Of a stretch of DNA of 64,000 bases, positions 44,361-54,285 are shown piece by piece. Position 1 is the stretch's first letter. Each line of letters opens with the position of its first letter. A model generated the notes under the pieces. That model did not search any database, was not told the origin of the DNA, and saw nothing but the letters and a program-made list of their open reading frames with translations. The position numbers were made by a program, and so were the translations under genes. This DNA is from Pedobacter frigiditerrae. Its GTDB lineage: Bacteria; Bacteroidota; Bacteroidia; Sphingobacteriales; Sphingobacteriaceae. The stretch lies in NCBI RefSeq assembly GCF_032678705.1, contig NZ_JAVTSS010000002.1, positions 310,001 through 374,000 on the forward strand, read 5' to 3'.

Positions 44361-45269
44361 TTACAACCACTTATTAGCAGTCATCCAGTTTTTTAAACTT
44401 TCAAACCAATCGTCTTTTGTGGTTTTATTGTACATTCCAAAACCGTGTCCGCCACCTTGGTAAATGTGCATCTCCGCGGGAACTTTGTTTTTTGCTAACG
44501 CTTCATCATAAGCTAAGCTGTTTTTAACAGGTACAGCTCCATCATTATTTGCGTGAACTAAAAATGCTGGTGGCGTTTGTGCATTGATATGCAATTCTCC
44601 CGAAAAATATCTTCTTTGTGCGTCTGTAGGATTTTCACCCAATAAGTTTTTAACCGAACCTGCGTGAGTATATGACCCAAAATTAATTACCGGATAAATT
44701 AACACAGAAAAATCTGGGCGTAAGCTAATCCCCTCTTGATTTTGCACTTTAACATCGTTATAATGAACACTTAAACTTGAAGCAACGTGACCACCTGCCG
44801 AAAAGCCCATGATGCCTATCTTAGCAGGGTCAACATTCCATACACTCGCATTTTTACGAATTAAATAAATGGCCTGTAATGCATCTTGCAATGGGCCCAT
44901 AGATTTATCTTCCATAATGGCATCACTTGGCAAACGATATTTTAAGACGAAGGCAGTTATGCCTAAATCGCTAAATCTTTTTGCTACCAAAGTACCTTCC
45001 TTATCAAAAGCTAAAATAGAATAACCTCCTCCTGGACAAATGATAACAGCTGTACCGTTTGGTTTTGAAGGCAAATATGCCGTTAGTGTTGGCGTTACTA
45101 CCTTACTTACTCTTGCAACACCATCAGTTCCGTTAACAGTAGCCTCAACATAATCGGCAGGTGGAGTTTTAGCCCCAGGAATTGCTCCTTTATAAAGCGG
45201 AATAACTTGTTGAGCGTTTGCTTCCATCACTACAAAAAGAAAAAGTATAAGAAAAACCAATTTTTTCAT
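44361..45269 (-). CDS. Secreted alpha/beta-hydrolase (acetyl-esterase/BD-FAE type)
   Basis: 302 residues. Signal peptide 1-19 (ending EANAQ). Oxyanion region VIICPGGGYSILAFDKEG, nucleophile elbow GFSAGGHVASSL, the Asp region in PAFLVHANNDGAVP and the catalytic His in YQGGGHGFGMY. This is the Bacteroidota secreted xylan/acetyl esterase-like pattern. It starts 8 bases after the PIN-domain gene and is probably on the same transcript, an unusual partner for a toxin pair. Confidence 0.92.
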   Translation of the reverse strand: MKKLVFLILFLFVVMEANAQQVIPLYKGAIPGAKTPPADYVEATVNGTDGVARVSKVVTPTLTAYLPSKPNGTAVIICPGGGYSILAFDKEGTLVAKRFSDLGITAFVLKYRLPSDAIMEDKSMGPLQDALQAIYLIRKNASVWNVDPAKIGIMGFSAGGHVASSLSVHYNDVKVQNQEGISLRPDFSVLIYPVINFGSYTHAGSVKNLLGENPTDAQRRYFSGELHINAQTPPAFLVHANNDGAVPVKNSLAYDEALAKNKVPAEMHIYQGGGHGFGMYNKTTKDDWFESLKNWMTANKWL

Positions 45270-45277
45270 TCAATAAA

Positions 45278-45670
45278 TTATTTTAGTTTGTTTGGATTTA
45301 AGGTCTTTAAAAAATCGACTTTCTGAAAATCTTTATCATTATCGGCAATAAGAACCAGTTTATGTATTAAACAAGTTGCTGCAATAATTGCGTCAGGTAA
45401 TTTAAGATTAAATGACTTTCTTATTCTAATGGTTTCTGCAATAATTTCATCGTCGATACCTAGTACAATAGAATTAGCAACAAATTCTTGATATACTTCC
45501 ATATCATCAGGATTTTGAGGCTTCCAAACCTGCAATTCTATTTGAGATACGAATGACAAAGTACTTTCCTCATCCACAATACCATCCATAAGTTTTAAGC
45601 CTATGTCAGTTAATGAGCCATTTAGATATTTTATAACAGCAGAAGTATTTATTAAATATCTCTCTGCCAT
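45278..45670 (-). CDS. PIN-domain (VapC-like) toxin with an atypical first active-site residue
   Basis: 130 residues. PIN fold with acidic residues in SQIELQVWKP (Glu), LKLPDAIIAATCLIH (Asp) and LIADNDKDF (Asp). At the first active-site position, where the family has Asp in LIDT, this protein has Asn8 (YLINTSAVIKYL). The codon is AAT, one base from GAT. RNase activity may be reduced or the residue may be tolerated. It overlaps the upstream antitoxin-like gene by 19 bases, the usual toxin-antitoxin arrangement. Confidence 0.88.
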   Translation of the reverse strand: MAERYLINTSAVIKYLNGSLTDIGLKLMDGIVDEESTLSFVSQIELQVWKPQNPDDMEVYQEFVANSIVLGIDDEIIAETIRIRKSFNLKLPDAIIAATCLIHKLVLIADNDKDFQKVDFLKTLNPNKLK

Positions 45671-45852
45671 TCTTCTCGAAGTTTATTCAATTGCTCGTCA
45701 ATAACTTCGCTTTCCATTGGCGTTTTGATTTTATCACGCAAAAAAGATAGCTTGGTATGTTTTTTAACAACCCTTATAAGATGTAATTCTTCCAGTTCTT
45801 TAATTAGCTTGTAAGCTTTTTGATTGGTTAATTCAATAACTAAAGTATCCAT
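45652..45852 (-). CDS. Antitoxin-like small protein paired with the PIN toxin
   Basis: 66 residues from ATG 45852 (MDTLVIELTNQKAY). The upstream in-frame start at 45879 falls inside the promoter region. The layout is a short beta strand followed by helices, with a charged C-terminus (LNKLREEWQRDI), similar to Bacteroidota antitoxins encoded just before PIN toxins. No named DNA-binding fold can be recognised with certainty. A TATATTTG box lies 24 bases upstream. Confidence 0.75.
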   Translation of the reverse strand: MDTLVIELTNQKAYKLIKELEELHLIRVVKKHTKLSFLRDKIKTPMESEVIDEQLNKLREEWQRDI

Positions 45853-45876
45853 AATATGATATTCAAAGTCTATTAA

Positions 45877-45884
45877 CAAATATA
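45877..45884 (-). promoter_or_regulatory. Candidate -7 box for the antitoxin/toxin operon
   Basis: TATATTTG on the minus strand, 24 bases before ATG 45852. Confidence 0.45.
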
Positions 45885-46015
45885 AGCAAATTAAACTTTG
45901 ATTTTAGATATCCTAAACTACGGATTTAGGATCGATGAATAATTGTTAAACTACTTTATTGTTATATTGTTTGTCACCCTTTCTCAAATCTCACATCTCA
46001 ATACGCACATCTCTC

Positions 46016-47090
46016 TTAAAACTCCATCAAATAAGCCTTCAGGAAATCATTAATATCACCATCTAAAACTGCTTGTGGGTTAGATGTTTGAAAATTAGTC
46101 CTATGGTCTTTTACTCTCCTATCATCTAATACATAACTTCTAATTTGCGAGCCCCATTCAATTTTCTTTTTAGAACCTTCAATTAAAGCAGTTTCTTCAT
46201 CACGTTTTCTTTGTTCAATTTCATAAAGTTGCGATTTCAGTAAACGTAATGCATTTTCTTTATTCTGTAACTGCGACCTCGATTCTTGATTCTTTATGAT
46301 GATACCAGAAGGTTTGTGATATAAACGAACAGCAGTTTCTACTTTGTTTACGTTTTGTCCACCTGCACCACCAGCCCTAAAGGTTTCAAATTCTACATCA
46401 GCAGGATTAATGTCAATGTTAATGGTATCATCAACCAAGGGATAAACATAAACCGATGCAAAAGAAGTATGTCGGCGAGCGTTAGAATCGAATGGAGAAA
46501 TCCTTACTAAACGATGTACACCATTTTCTCCTTTAAGGTAACCATAAGCAAACTCGCCAGCAATTTCTATCGTTACCGATTTAATACCAGCAACTTCGCC
46601 TTCGTTATAATCTTGCTCTGTTACTTTGTAACCATTTTTCTCTGCCCACATTAAGTACATTCGCATTAGCATATAAGCCCAATCGCAACTTTCTGTTCCG
46701 CCAGCACCAGCCGTAATTTGAACTACGGCATTTAAAGAATCTTGCTTGGTTTTGAGCATATTTTTCAACTCCAAGTCTTCAACTTCCTTTAAACTTAAAT
46801 CAAATTGTTCTTGTAATTCTTGCTCCGTGGCGTCGCCATTTTGGAAAAAGTCGAAAAGCACCTCAGCATCTTCTACAGCTGCATTGGCTTTTTGCCATCC
46901 ATCAGTCCATATTTTTTTTGCATTAATTGCTGCAATATGTTTTTCAGCTTTTTTCGGGTCGTCCCAAAAATTTGGTTGCAAGGTGAGTTCTTGCTCAATA
47001 CGAATATCTTCTAATTTCTCTTCAACGTCAAAGATACCTCCTCAGCGACGTTACCCTGTCCCTTAAATCCTGTACTTGTTCTTTAGTCAT
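46016..47090 (-). CDS. prfB: Peptide chain release factor 2, with programmed +1 frameshift
   Basis: Translation starts at ATG 47090 ([13 protein letters not shown]), reads 20 codons to CTT and meets an in-frame TGA at 47030-47028. Skipping base 47030 continues in +1 as [19 protein letters not shown] and into the long frame to 46016, giving about 357 residues. The catalytic GGQ lies in [13 protein letters not shown] and the stop-codon-reading SPF tripeptide in [12 protein letters not shown]. The in-frame UGA lets RF2 control its own level. The start is preceded by a TATATTTG box 5 bases away. A reading that begins at an internal TTG (46981) would miss the first 36 residues. Confidence 0.97.
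47028..47042 (-). promoter_or_regulatory. prfB: prfB recoding site (Shine-Dalgarno-like element, CTT TGA C)
   Basis: On the minus strand AGGAGG (47042-47037), TAT, then CTT TGA C. This is the classic arrangement for RF2: the SD-like hexamer three bases before the slippery CUU pushes the ribosome +1 over UGA. Confidence 0.95.
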
Positions 47091-47095
47091 AATGG

Positions 47096-47103
47096 CAAAT
47101 ATA
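47096..47103 (-). promoter_or_regulatory. Candidate -7 box (short-leader type) for prfB
   Basis: TATATTTG on the minus strand, ending 5 bases before ATG 47090. Confidence 0.55.
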
Positions 47104-47111
47104 AAGAATTG

Positions 47112-47135
47112 TTTAATTGGTTAATTGCTTAATTG
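47112..47135. repeat. TTAATTG-type octamers x3
   Basis: TTTAATTG, GTTAATTG and CTTAATTG in tandem between the M20 hydrolase and prfB; similar strings occur near 21322 and 61573. Confidence 0.5.
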
Positions 47136-47163
47136 TTGAAGAGCATACCAACGTTTATAACAA

Positions 47164-48468
47164 TTACTTTTTCATCCCCATATAGTCCAATGTCAAATTG
47201 CACAAAGCTTTTACGCCTAATGTAAACCCACTTTCATCTAAAAAGAAATCTGGTGTATGATGAGATGGTGCTTTCAAATGATCTTGGTCTTTCGGCATTC
47301 CGCCTAAGAAGAAAAACAATCCAGGCACTTTTTCTTGATAAAACGAGAAATCTTCGGCGCCTGTAACTGGCCCTTTTAATTTTACGTTGGCAGCACCAGC
47401 AGTAGATTGTAAACTCGGTAACATTTTTTCAGTTAAGGCAATATCATTAAATGTTACTGGATAGTGTGCACTGTAAGGAATAAGTACTTCAACTTTTGCA
47501 CCTGCTGCTTCACCAGTTTTTACCGCAATAGTTTTAATACGTTCAATAAACATTTTTTCGTCCTCAGGTGTGAAGTTTCTTACTGTACCTAACATTTCTA
47601 CTTTTTCAGGTATGATGTTAGACCTTACTCCACCTTGAATAGAGCCAATGGTTACAACACCAGGGTTTTCAGTAACATTTAAGTTTCTGCTTACAATGGT
47701 TTGCAAGCTATTAATGATTTGTGCAGAAACCACAATTGGATCTACACTACTCCAAGGGTAAGCTCCATGTGCCTGTTTACCTGTTACCGTAATTTTCATA
47801 TCGTTAACAGCTGCCATTGTACCACCTGGGCGATAGGTAATTTGACCAACGGGCGTTTGAGAATTGATATGCAGACCAAAAACAACATCTACTTTTGGAT
47901 TTTGTAAAACTCCTTCTTTAACCATTAACTCTGCACCACCTTCTTCACCAACGGGCGCACCCTCTTCTGCAGGTTGGAAAATAAATTTAACAGTTCCAGT
48001 AATGTCTTTTTTCATTCCTGCTAAAACCTCAGCAACGCCCATTAAAATGGCCATGTGGCTATCGTGTCCACAAGCATGCATTACGCCAACTTCTTGTCCG
48101 TTATAAGTTGTTTTAACTTTAGATGCAAAAGGTAATGGCTGTCTTTCTGTTACGGGTAAGGCATCCATATCTGCTCTTAAAGCTACAACTGGGCCAGGTT
48201 TGCCACCAACTAAAACACCAACTACTCCTGTTTTAGCAACCCCTGTTTTAACTTCTATTCCTAAGTTTTTTAAATGTTTAGCTATGATTTCCGCTGTGCG
48301 TACTTCGTTATTTCCTAATTCTGGATGTTCGTGAAAATCTCTACGCCAATTGATTACTTTTTCTGCTAAGGCATCAGCTCGTTTACCAACTTCTGCTTTT
48401 TGAGGATTATTTTGAGCACAAACAAATAAAGGACTGGCTAATAATGCAAGGAGTAGTATTTTTTTCAT
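47164..48468 (-). CDS. Secreted M20 family amidohydrolase/peptidase
   Basis: 434 residues. Signal peptide 1-18 (ending FVCAQ). M20 (IAA-amino acid/hippurate hydrolase) motifs: DFHEHPELGNNEVRTA, ALRADMDALPV, MHACGHDSHMAILMG with the metal Cys/His, QPAEEGAPVGEEGG with the catalytic and metal Glu, and a C-terminal metal His in SHHTPDFFLD. It likely removes acyl groups from amino acids or peptides in the periplasm. A cytoplasmic relative without signal peptide lies at 61609-62790. Confidence 0.94.
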   Translation of the reverse strand: MKKILLLALLASPLFVCAQNNPQKAEVGKRADALAEKVINWRRDFHEHPELGNNEVRTAEIIAKHLKNLGIEVKTGVAKTGVVGVLVGGKPGPVVALRADMDALPVTERQPLPFASKVKTTYNGQEVGVMHACGHDSHMAILMGVAEVLAGMKKDITGTVKFIFQPAEEGAPVGEEGGAELMVKEGVLQNPKVDVVFGLHINSQTPVGQITYRPGGTMAAVNDMKITVTGKQAHGAYPWSSVDPIVVSAQIINSLQTIVSRNLNVTENPGVVTIGSIQGGVRSNIIPEKVEMLGTVRNFTPEDEKMFIERIKTIAVKTGEAAGAKVEVLIPYSAHYPVTFNDIALTEKMLPSLQSTAGAANVKLKGPVTGAEDFSFYQEKVPGLFFFLGGMPKDQDHLKAPSHHTPDFFLDESGFTLGVKALCNLTLDYMGMKK

Positions 48469-48530
48469 GAAAATTTATTTAAAGCTTAAATATATGTTTT
48501 ATAACACATTTATCTCACCTAGTTATTTAA

Positions 48531-50213
<1,683 letters not shown>

Positions 50214-50214
50214 T

Positions 50215-50243
50215 AGTTCATTAGTCATTGGTTCATTAGTTCA
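50215..50243. repeat. TTCATTAG / CATTGGTTCATTAG repeat after pgi
   Basis: AGTTCATTAGTCATTGG followed by TTCATTAGTTCA. It shares CATTGGTTCATTAG with the repeat at 35341-35409. Confidence 0.6.
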
Positions 50244-50265
50244 ATAACCAAAGAGCCTAATATGC

Positions 50266-50308
50266 AATCGCCATTTAGTTGATTTTATTCAATTGAATGG
50301 CGATTTTT
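50266..50308 (+). terminator. pgi: Rho-independent terminator of pgi
   Basis: A 10-bp perfect stem (AATCGCCATT / AATGGCGATT) with a 20-base loop is followed by T5 (50304-50308). It lies about 52 bases after the pgi stop. Confidence 0.8.
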
Positions 50309-50411
50309 CTTTATAAGAAATTTTTATTCTTAAATTTCTTTATATGCTAGCAACCTTTTTTAAAAAGCTGGCGTAACTGCAAATATCAAACAAACCCTAA
50401 TTGAAAATATT

Positions 50412-50963
50412 TTGCTAACACCCGAACTAATCAATGGTTGTATCAATAAAGACAGAAGAAGTCAGAAGGACCTCTATCGACTTTATTATGGCTATTCGAT
50501 GAGGATATGTTTAAGATATGCAAAGAATAAAGATGAGGCGGTTGAAATAGTCAATGATGGATTTATGAAGGTATTTATGAATATGCATAAGTACGACAAG
50601 CAACGCTCATTTAATGCTTGGATTAGCACCATCATGATTAACACTTCAATTGATTATTACAGGAGTAGAATTAGAAAAATAGAGATGGAAGAGCTAAATG
50701 CTAAGCACGAGGTGGAAGATAGTGAGAACATTCTTTCCCATTTAAATTATGAGGACCTAATTAAGCTGGTTCAAAAACTCTCTTATGCTTACAGAACAGT
50801 TTTTAATCTATTTGCTATTGATGGTTTTTCTCATGAAGAGATTTCAGAAATGTTATCAATTTCTGTTGGCACCTCTAAATCAAACTTATTTAAGGCTAGG
50901 GAAAATTTAAAAAAGATGTTAACAGAAACGCCGAACCCAAGCTTACAAAAAATTAACTATTAA
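50412..50963 (+). CDS. ECF-type RNA polymerase sigma factor
   Basis: 183 residues. The likely start is TTG at 50412 (reads LTPELINGCINKD); no ATG is available before region 2. Region 2 includes KDEAVEIVNDGFMKVFMNMH and FNAWISTIMINTSIDYYR. Region 4 includes FNLFAIDGFSHEEISEML and SVGTSKSNLFKARENLKKML. First gene of a five-gene operon; its partner immediately downstream looks like a trans-envelope anti-sigma protein. Confidence 0.92.
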   Translation: MLTPELINGCINKDRRSQKDLYRLYYGYSMRICLRYAKNKDEAVEIVNDGFMKVFMNMHKYDKQRSFNAWISTIMINTSIDYYRSRIRKIEMEELNAKHEVEDSENILSHLNYEDLIKLVQKLSYAYRTVFNLFAIDGFSHEEISEMLSISVGTSKSNLFKARENLKKMLTETPNPSLQKINY

Positions 50964-50964
50964 A

Positions 50965-52164
50965 ATGAAAGAGTTAAACGATAAAGACTTTGATAAAGCT
51001 TTTAAAACTAGGATAACAGAAGAGTTACCTGAGTTTGAGGAAGAATCATGGTTAAAGATGGAGAAGAAATTGCGCAAAAGGGAGCAATTTATTTATTATA
51101 GGTATGCTAGTATCTTATTGGTATTACTTTCATTTGGAATGGGCTTTTATTTATTAAACTCAGAAAACAAAGCTGATTCTATCGTTTATAAAAAAGGGAA
51201 TGGCAAAGAGAACAAAAATGTGGTTAAACCATTAACTACATCTGAAGACTTAAAAACCGCCCACAACGATAAAAAATCAATTGAAAGTTCTAATCAAACA
51301 CCTAATTTAAAAAGACATTTTTTTGAAAATAGATCAACTAGCATTGTTCCTATTAAGAATGAAAAATTCAATCCCATGGAAAGTTTTGTTGCTCAAAATC
51401 CATCAAATACCATCAATACAAAAACACAGGGCGCCATAATCAAAATACAGCAACCAGCAGATCAAATAATACAAAATGCAGTTGTTAATCCAGATGCAAA
51501 TATCACTCAAACTGATACTGGCTTAGTTAAATCGAAAAACAATATTCGGACAAAAATAAAGAGGAAAATTCCGATTAGCGTAGCAATTGTAGCTGGCCCA
51601 GATTTTAGTTCTACCAGCTCTTTGATTGGTGGCAAAACGGGTGTAAGCATTGGTGCGATGGTTGCTGTGGGCTTAACAAAGAAATTAAGCATACAAACCG
51701 GAATAAGTTATGGCAGTAAAAACTATACCAGTAGTGCTTATAAATATACTTTTCCGAATGCCAACATTAACAAAACATCGTTTACGGGGATAGACGCTGC
51801 TTGTGAGGTAGTGGAAATTCCTTTAAAGGCATCTTATAATATTAGTGAGAACCAGAAAAGAAGCATTGAATTAAATGCTGGCCTCTCGAGCTATTTGATG
51901 GTGAAAGAAAACTATGTTTTCAAATACACAAAAGAATCAAACAGAGCGGATAGAATTACCGATGTGGCCAATGCCAATCAGCACTATTTAAGTGTGGTGG
52001 AATTGTCAGCTACTTATAACATCAAACTAAAAAATAAAAGTCTTGCCTTTGGTATAGAGCCTTACGTTAAAATTCCAATAACTGGGATTGGCGAAGGAAA
52101 CGTGCCTTTAAAGTCCAGTGGTGTATCCTTAAAACTGCGTTATGATTTCAATAAAAAACAGTAA
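50965..52164 (+). CDS. Probable dual-membrane-spanning anti-sigma factor with C-terminal outer-membrane barrel
   Basis: 399 residues. No cleavable signal: residues 1-42 are charged and cytoplasmic (anti-sigma-like, with FEEESWLKMEKKL), 46-65 are one inner-membrane segment, 66-202 form a polar low-complexity linker of about 137 residues, and about 203-399 are amphipathic strands of an outer-membrane beta-barrel (AIVAGPDFSSTSSLIGG, LSIQTGISYGSKNY, VSLKLRYDF at the end). This inner-membrane anchor plus linker plus barrel plan matches the Dma anti-sigma proteins described in Bacteroides. It starts 1 base after the sigma-factor stop. Confidence 0.75.
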   Translation: MKELNDKDFDKAFKTRITEELPEFEEESWLKMEKKLRKREQFIYYRYASILLVLLSFGMGFYLLNSENKADSIVYKKGNGKENKNVVKPLTTSEDLKTAHNDKKSIESSNQTPNLKRHFFENRSTSIVPIKNEKFNPMESFVAQNPSNTINTKTQGAIIKIQQPADQIIQNAVVNPDANITQTDTGLVKSKNNIRTKIKRKIPISVAIVAGPDFSSTSSLIGGKTGVSIGAMVAVGLTKKLSIQTGISYGSKNYTSSAYKYTFPNANINKTSFTGIDAACEVVEIPLKASYNISENQKRSIELNAGLSSYLMVKENYVFKYTKESNRADRITDVANANQHYLSVVELSATYNIKLKNKSLAFGIEPYVKIPITGIGEGNVPLKSSGVSLKLRYDFNKKQ

Positions 52165-52705
52165 GTACTTACTCTTGGTGCTTTTTTACTTCGCATTTAT
52201 CTATGCTGCAAGTGCACAAACATTTGTAGGAAAGAACATCAAGGTTAACATTTTTTCATCCACACCTGTTGAAGATATTAAAGCAGCTAGTTCTAGTGGA
52301 GCAGCTGTGTTAATTGCTCAAAAGCAAGAACTTGCAGTACAGGTAAACATCAAAAGTTTAGAGTTTGATAAAAAGTTAATGCAGGAACACTTTAATGAAA
52401 ACTACATGGAGAGTGACAAATATCCTACTGCAAAATTTAAAGGTATAATAAGCCCGAAAATTGATTGGACAAAGGATGGTGAATATAACGTTACAGCCAA
52501 AGGAACATTAAATGTGCATGGAGAAGACCAAGTGAGAAGCATAACTGGAAAATTGAGCATAAAAAATGGTGTTGTTAATCTCTATTCAAGCTTTGATGTG
52601 GCTTGCGCTGCCCATCAAATTAAAATACCAAGTTTGGTTTTCACTAAAATAGCCGAAGTAATTAAAGTTACAATCCAAGGAACGTTAAACCCTCTAAATA
52701 AATGA
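52142..52705 (+). CDS. YceI-like family exported protein
   Basis: 187 residues. Signal peptide 1-25 (ending ASAQ). Lipocalin-like YceI domain with VQVNIKSLEFDKKLMQEHF, NYMESDKYPTAKFKG, GTLNVHGEDQVRSITGKLS and FDVACAAHQIKIPSLV. YceI proteins bind polyisoprenoid or amphiphilic molecules in the periplasm. It overlaps the anti-sigma gene by 23 bases and the next gene by 4, so it is translationally coupled. Confidence 0.9.
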   Translation: MISIKNSKYLLLVLFYFAFIYAASAQTFVGKNIKVNIFSSTPVEDIKAASSSGAAVLIAQKQELAVQVNIKSLEFDKKLMQEHFNENYMESDKYPTAKFKGIISPKIDWTKDGEYNVTAKGTLNVHGEDQVRSITGKLSIKNGVVNLYSSFDVACAAHQIKIPSLVFTKIAEVIKVTIQGTLNPLNK

Positions 52706-53655
52706 GTATGAACAAGTCTAAATTATTTATTTACCTCTTTTTAGTATTGCTGTTTCTAGTGGTTAGAGCTAGTGCCCAATCTGCAGATTCACTACTAAAC
52801 ACTTTGGATAACTCAAAAAAGTTCAACAAAGTTGAATCGACTTTTAAGGCGACACATATTGTATTATCACATTCTACAGAAACACAAAAGAAACACGATT
52901 TAGATTTAAGAATTCGCCATCATTTCGGCGATATTGGAGGTGAATTTGGAAGTGCACATACACTTTATGGATTAGATGTTGCGACAGATTTATTTATTGG
53001 ATTAGATTATGGCGTGAGTGATAAACTAACGATTGGCTTTGGAAGAAGTAAACACGATGAGCTTTTAGATTTATACATCAAACAAAAATTGATAGAGCAA
53101 CAAAAAGATGGCGGATTACCATTTAACTTAACATTTTTAGCGCAGGTTGGCTTAGTGGCGAGAGAACCTTTTGCCTCAACAGAATTTGCAAATTATAGCG
53201 ATAGGTTAACTTATTTAATTCAGCCCATTATCTCAAGAAAGTTCTCTTCAAGAATTTCTTTACAAGTTATGCCATCTTATTTAATTCGTTCGGTAAGTGC
53301 CGAGCCCAATGACCCGAACAATTTATTTTCTGTGGGATTTGCTGGGAGATTTAAGCTAACCAAACGCCTGTCATTTGTAGCAGATTATACACTCATTAAT
53401 GGTTTATCAAGAAAAGAAAATTTGGTAACGCCGTTGTACAATCCACTAGGTGTGGGTTTAGAGATTGAAACAGGTGGACATATTTTCTCTCTCAACTTCA
53501 TGAATTCTGAGTTTATAACTGAAAATAATTTTATAGCTAATACTAAAAAATCATGGACCGAAGGTGGAGTTCGATTCGGTTTCACCATCTCTAGAAATTT
53601 CAGCTTATTTAAATCTAAGAATAAGGACCCTAATACAAAATCAACTATTTACTAA
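52702..53655 (+). CDS. DUF5777 family beta-barrel protein
   Basis: 317 residues. Signal peptide about 1-26 (ending ASAQ). The body is beta-rich with alternating polar and apolar strands and typical DUF5777 blocks (LDLRIRHHFGDIGGEF, TLYGLDVATDLFIGLDYGVS, KLTIGFGRSKHDELLDLYIK). It is probably an outer-membrane protein. Its start overlaps the YceI-like stop (ATGA). DUF5777, YceI and a Rieske-type protein next to each other suggest one envelope redox or lipid-related module; function unknown. Confidence 0.88.
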   Translation: MSMNKSKLFIYLFLVLLFLVVRASAQSADSLLNTLDNSKKFNKVESTFKATHIVLSHSTETQKKHDLDLRIRHHFGDIGGEFGSAHTLYGLDVATDLFIGLDYGVSDKLTIGFGRSKHDELLDLYIKQKLIEQQKDGGLPFNLTFLAQVGLVAREPFASTEFANYSDRLTYLIQPIISRKFSSRISLQVMPSYLIRSVSAEPNDPNNLFSVGFAGRFKLTKRLSFVADYTLINGLSRKENLVTPLYNPLGVGLEIETGGHIFSLNFMNSEFITENNFIANTKKSWTEGGVRFGFTISRNFSLFKSKNKDPNTKSTIY

Positions 53656-53667
53656 AACTAAAATTTT

Positions 53668-54129
53668 ATGGAACGTAATGAATTTATCAAGTCGCTAGGA
53701 CTTGGGATTGCATTGGTATGCACTGGAAGTTGCATGACTGGATGCGGAAGTAAAGGCGAAGACCCTACTCCATCACCTGGTGGTGGGGGAGGTGGCGGTG
53801 GCTCGGCTGGCACAAAGGTTAATATAGATTTAGGTTCTCAATTATTAACGGTAGGTGCATTTGTGGCTTCTGGAGGTGTTTTATTTATCAGAACAGCAAC
53901 TGGTAACTCTTCAAGCTCTTTTGTGGCCACGCAAGCTTTATGCCCACATCAAGGAGGTACGCTGAACTGGGTGCAGGCTAGCAATGTTATTCAATGTAGT
54001 TTGCACAGCTCTAAATATACAACCACTGGTAGCATTGTAGCGCAGCCAAATGATGGAGGAACTACCTCTGCACTAAAAGTATATGCACTGGCTGTATCTG
54101 GAACCACATTAACAGCAACAATTTCATAG
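53668..54129 (+). CDS. Rieske [2Fe-2S] lipoprotein
   Basis: 153 residues. Short hydrophobic N-terminus with several Cys (VCTGSCMTGCG) compatible with a lipoprotein or variant Tat signal, then a poly-Gly linker (about 38-45). The Rieske cluster-binding residues are Cys92 and His94 (LCPHQGG) and Cys110 and His113 (CSLHSSKY). A cytochrome bc complex is not encoded here, so it is a stand-alone electron carrier at the envelope. Last gene of the operon, followed by a terminator. Confidence 0.92.
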   Translation: MERNEFIKSLGLGIALVCTGSCMTGCGSKGEDPTPSPGGGGGGGGSAGTKVNIDLGSQLLTVGAFVASGGVLFIRTATGNSSSSFVATQALCPHQGGTLNWVQASNVIQCSLHSSKYTTTGSIVAQPNDGGTTSALKVYALAVSGTTLTATIS

Positions 54130-54133
54130 TTTT

Positions 54134-54180
54134 AAGGTTAATCTACGAGATTGCTATTTTCTTGCAGGTTAACCTTTTTT
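54134..54180 (+). terminator. Terminator of the sigma/YceI/Rieske operon
   Basis: Arms AAGGTTAA (54134-54141) and TTAACCTT (54169-54176), extended by three more pairs, lead into T6 (54175-54180). The loop is long (about 21 bases). Confidence 0.6.
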
Positions 54181-54285
54181 AATTTCATTTATGGATTCCG
54201 AATGATTTTATAATCATTAGTGCAAGTCAACGTTTTAGTTAAACTATTAATTGGCTAAATTGTTAATCATTATATCATTCATTTT

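Noticed and set aside
46016..46981. Reading prfB as a truncated gene starting at an internal TTG
   Set aside because: The missing N-terminus is found upstream in another frame, joined by a classic RF2 recoding site (AGGAGG, CTT TGA C).
46746..47066. Open frame of 106 codons antisense to the prfB start
   Set aside because: It overlaps the recoding site and is Ser/Lys-rich shadow sequence with no support.
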